A stretch of DNA of 5,587 bases from Desulfobacteraceae bacterium (GTDB lineage Bacteria > Desulfobacterota > Desulfobacteria > Desulfobacterales > Desulfatirhabdiaceae): positions 1 to 5,587 of the forward strand of contig DAIEFO010000156.1 of the NCBI GenBank assembly GCA_027325475.1, given 5' to 3'. Positions 4,860 to 5,587 of this stretch are shown here, one piece after another. Position numbers and translations under genes: made by a program. Each line of letters opens with the position of its first letter. The first letter of the stretch is position 1. The notes under the pieces are model-generated. The model was not told where the DNA came from. It was given only the letters and a program-made list of their open reading frames with translations, and searched no databases.

Positions 4860-5587
4860 ATGAAGCGAGAGCTCCAGGGTAGATATGTGACCATTTCGAC
4901 GGTGGGGGAGAAGGTCCGGGCTTTTGTGCCCGCGCCGCTGCCGCCGCGTCCGCCCATCGTCTGGACGCCGGAGCTGCGAAGCAAGTTCGATCAGGCGCTT
5001 CTGGCGCTCGGGCGGCTGGACAATGTCTCGACCCTGCTGCCGGACACATCGCTGTTTCTCTACATGTACGTCCGCAAGGAGGCGGTACTCTCTTCCATGA
5101 TCGAGGGTACTCAGTCGTCACTGTCCGACCTGCTGCTGTTCGAGCTGAACCAGGAACCTGGTGTGCCGCTGGATGACGTGCGGGAGGTCAGCAACTATGT
5201 CGCGGCCCTCGACCGTGGTCTGCGCCTGCTGGAAGACGGGCTGCCGCTGTCACTGCGGTTGTTCCGTGAAATCCATGGCGTGCTGCTGACCAGGGGCCGG
5301 GGCAGCCATCAGACTCCGGGGGATTTCCGGCGCAGCCAGAACTGGATCGGCGGCACCCGGCCGGGCAACGCGGCCTTTGTTCCGCCTCCGGCAGAAGAAG
5401 TGCTGGCGTGTATGAGCAAGCTGGAGTTCTTTCTCCACGACCAGCCGGAGCCGACCCCGGTGCTGCTCAAGGCGGCGCTGGCTCACGTACAGTTTGAGAC
5501 CATCCACCCTTTTCTGGACGGCAACGGTCGTCTGGGACGTTTGTTGATCACGCTGCTGTTGTGCGAGCAGAAGGTGCTGCGGGAGCC
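4860..5587 (+). CDS. Fic family protein (Fic/DOC AMP-transferase type), 3' end outside the window
   Basis: Fic proteins usually transfer AMP from ATP to hydroxyl side chains of target proteins. The 242 visible codons from ATG 4860 begin MKRELQGRYVTISTVGEKV and then FVPAPLPPRPP, as in many stand-alone bacterial Fic proteins. The N-terminal Fic_N-type helix region holds S78-x3-E82-G83 (SSMIEG), matching the [S/T]xxxE[G/N] inhibitory motif of self-inhibited class II Fic enzymes. FRRSQNWIGG (156-165) and the flap-like AFVPPP precede the active-site motif HPFLDGNGRLGR (216-227), with catalytic H216 and the phosphate-binding DGNGR intact. The C-terminal part, often a winged-helix domain, is beyond the edge. 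An in-frame ATG at 4830 would add ten residues. Codons are strongly rich in CTG, CCG and GGC, unlike the AT-rich DNA before it, which suggests separate acquisition. No antitoxin-like gene is seen immediately upstream. Confidence 0.93.
   Translation, partial: MKRELQGRYVTISTVGEKVRAFVPAPLPPRPPIVWTPELRSKFDQALLALGRLDNVSTLLPDTSLFLYMYVRKEAVLSSMIEGTQSSLSDLLLFELNQEPGVPLDDVREVSNYVAALDRGLRLLEDGLPLSLRLFREIHGVLLTRGRGSHQTPGDFRRSQNWIGGTRPGNAAFVPPPAEEVLACMSKLEFFLHDQPEPTPVLLKAALAHVQFETIHPFLDGNGRLGRLLITLLLCEQKVLRE

Overview
The window looks like a chromosomal segment of an anaerobic bacterium. A sulfate- or sulfite-metabolising member of the Desulfobacterota is my best guess. It rests on the anaerobic sulfite reductase operon, the moderately GC-rich coding DNA and a decayed copy of an AAA-ATPase-like family that tends to be multi-copy in such genomes. 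This placement is inference; no rRNA or housekeeping marker is present.

Region 1 (106-2933) is a tight three-gene operon, asrA-asrB-asrC. It encodes an NADH-dependent, siroheme-containing anaerobic sulfite reductase. AsrB (FAD, NAD and [2Fe-2S] sites) should accept electrons from NADH, AsrA (two iron-sulfur binding clusters) should relay them, and AsrC (siroheme/[4Fe-4S] site plus two ferredoxin-type clusters) should reduce sulfite to sulfide. All three have complete cofactor motifs and lengths close to the enterobacterial proteins. asrA and asrB overlap by 11 bp; asrB and asrC are 10 bp apart.

Region 2 (2934-4064) begins with the wreck of a gene for a PF09820-type AAA-ATPase-like protein. 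Two recognisable blocks lie in different frames, the middle is deleted, and both the P-loop end and the C-terminal nuclease-like domain are gone. It is followed by an intact, well-led 161-residue gene of unknown function.

Region 3 (4065-4859) has no conventional gene but is not empty. It holds (a) a 49-codon ORF whose tail carries KKGKGSYRRNRK, which resembles the basic motif of the ribosome-rescue factor ArfA, with a strong 10-bp hairpin inside the ORF; (b) two short overlapping ORFs of 46 and 38 codons; and (c) an AT-rich 194-bp unit bounded by 27-bp imperfect inverted repeats (25/27) with a second perfect 11-bp inverted repeat inside, like a MITE or a foldback element. The second short ORF stops inside the left repeat.

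Region 4 (4860 to the end) is the 5' part of a Fic-family gene with an intact HPFLDGNGRLGR active-site motif and an N-terminal SxxxEG inhibitory motif. It is cut off by the window edge. Its strongly CTG/CCG/GGC-biased codons contrast sharply with the AT-rich DNA just before it and suggest a separate origin from the asr block.
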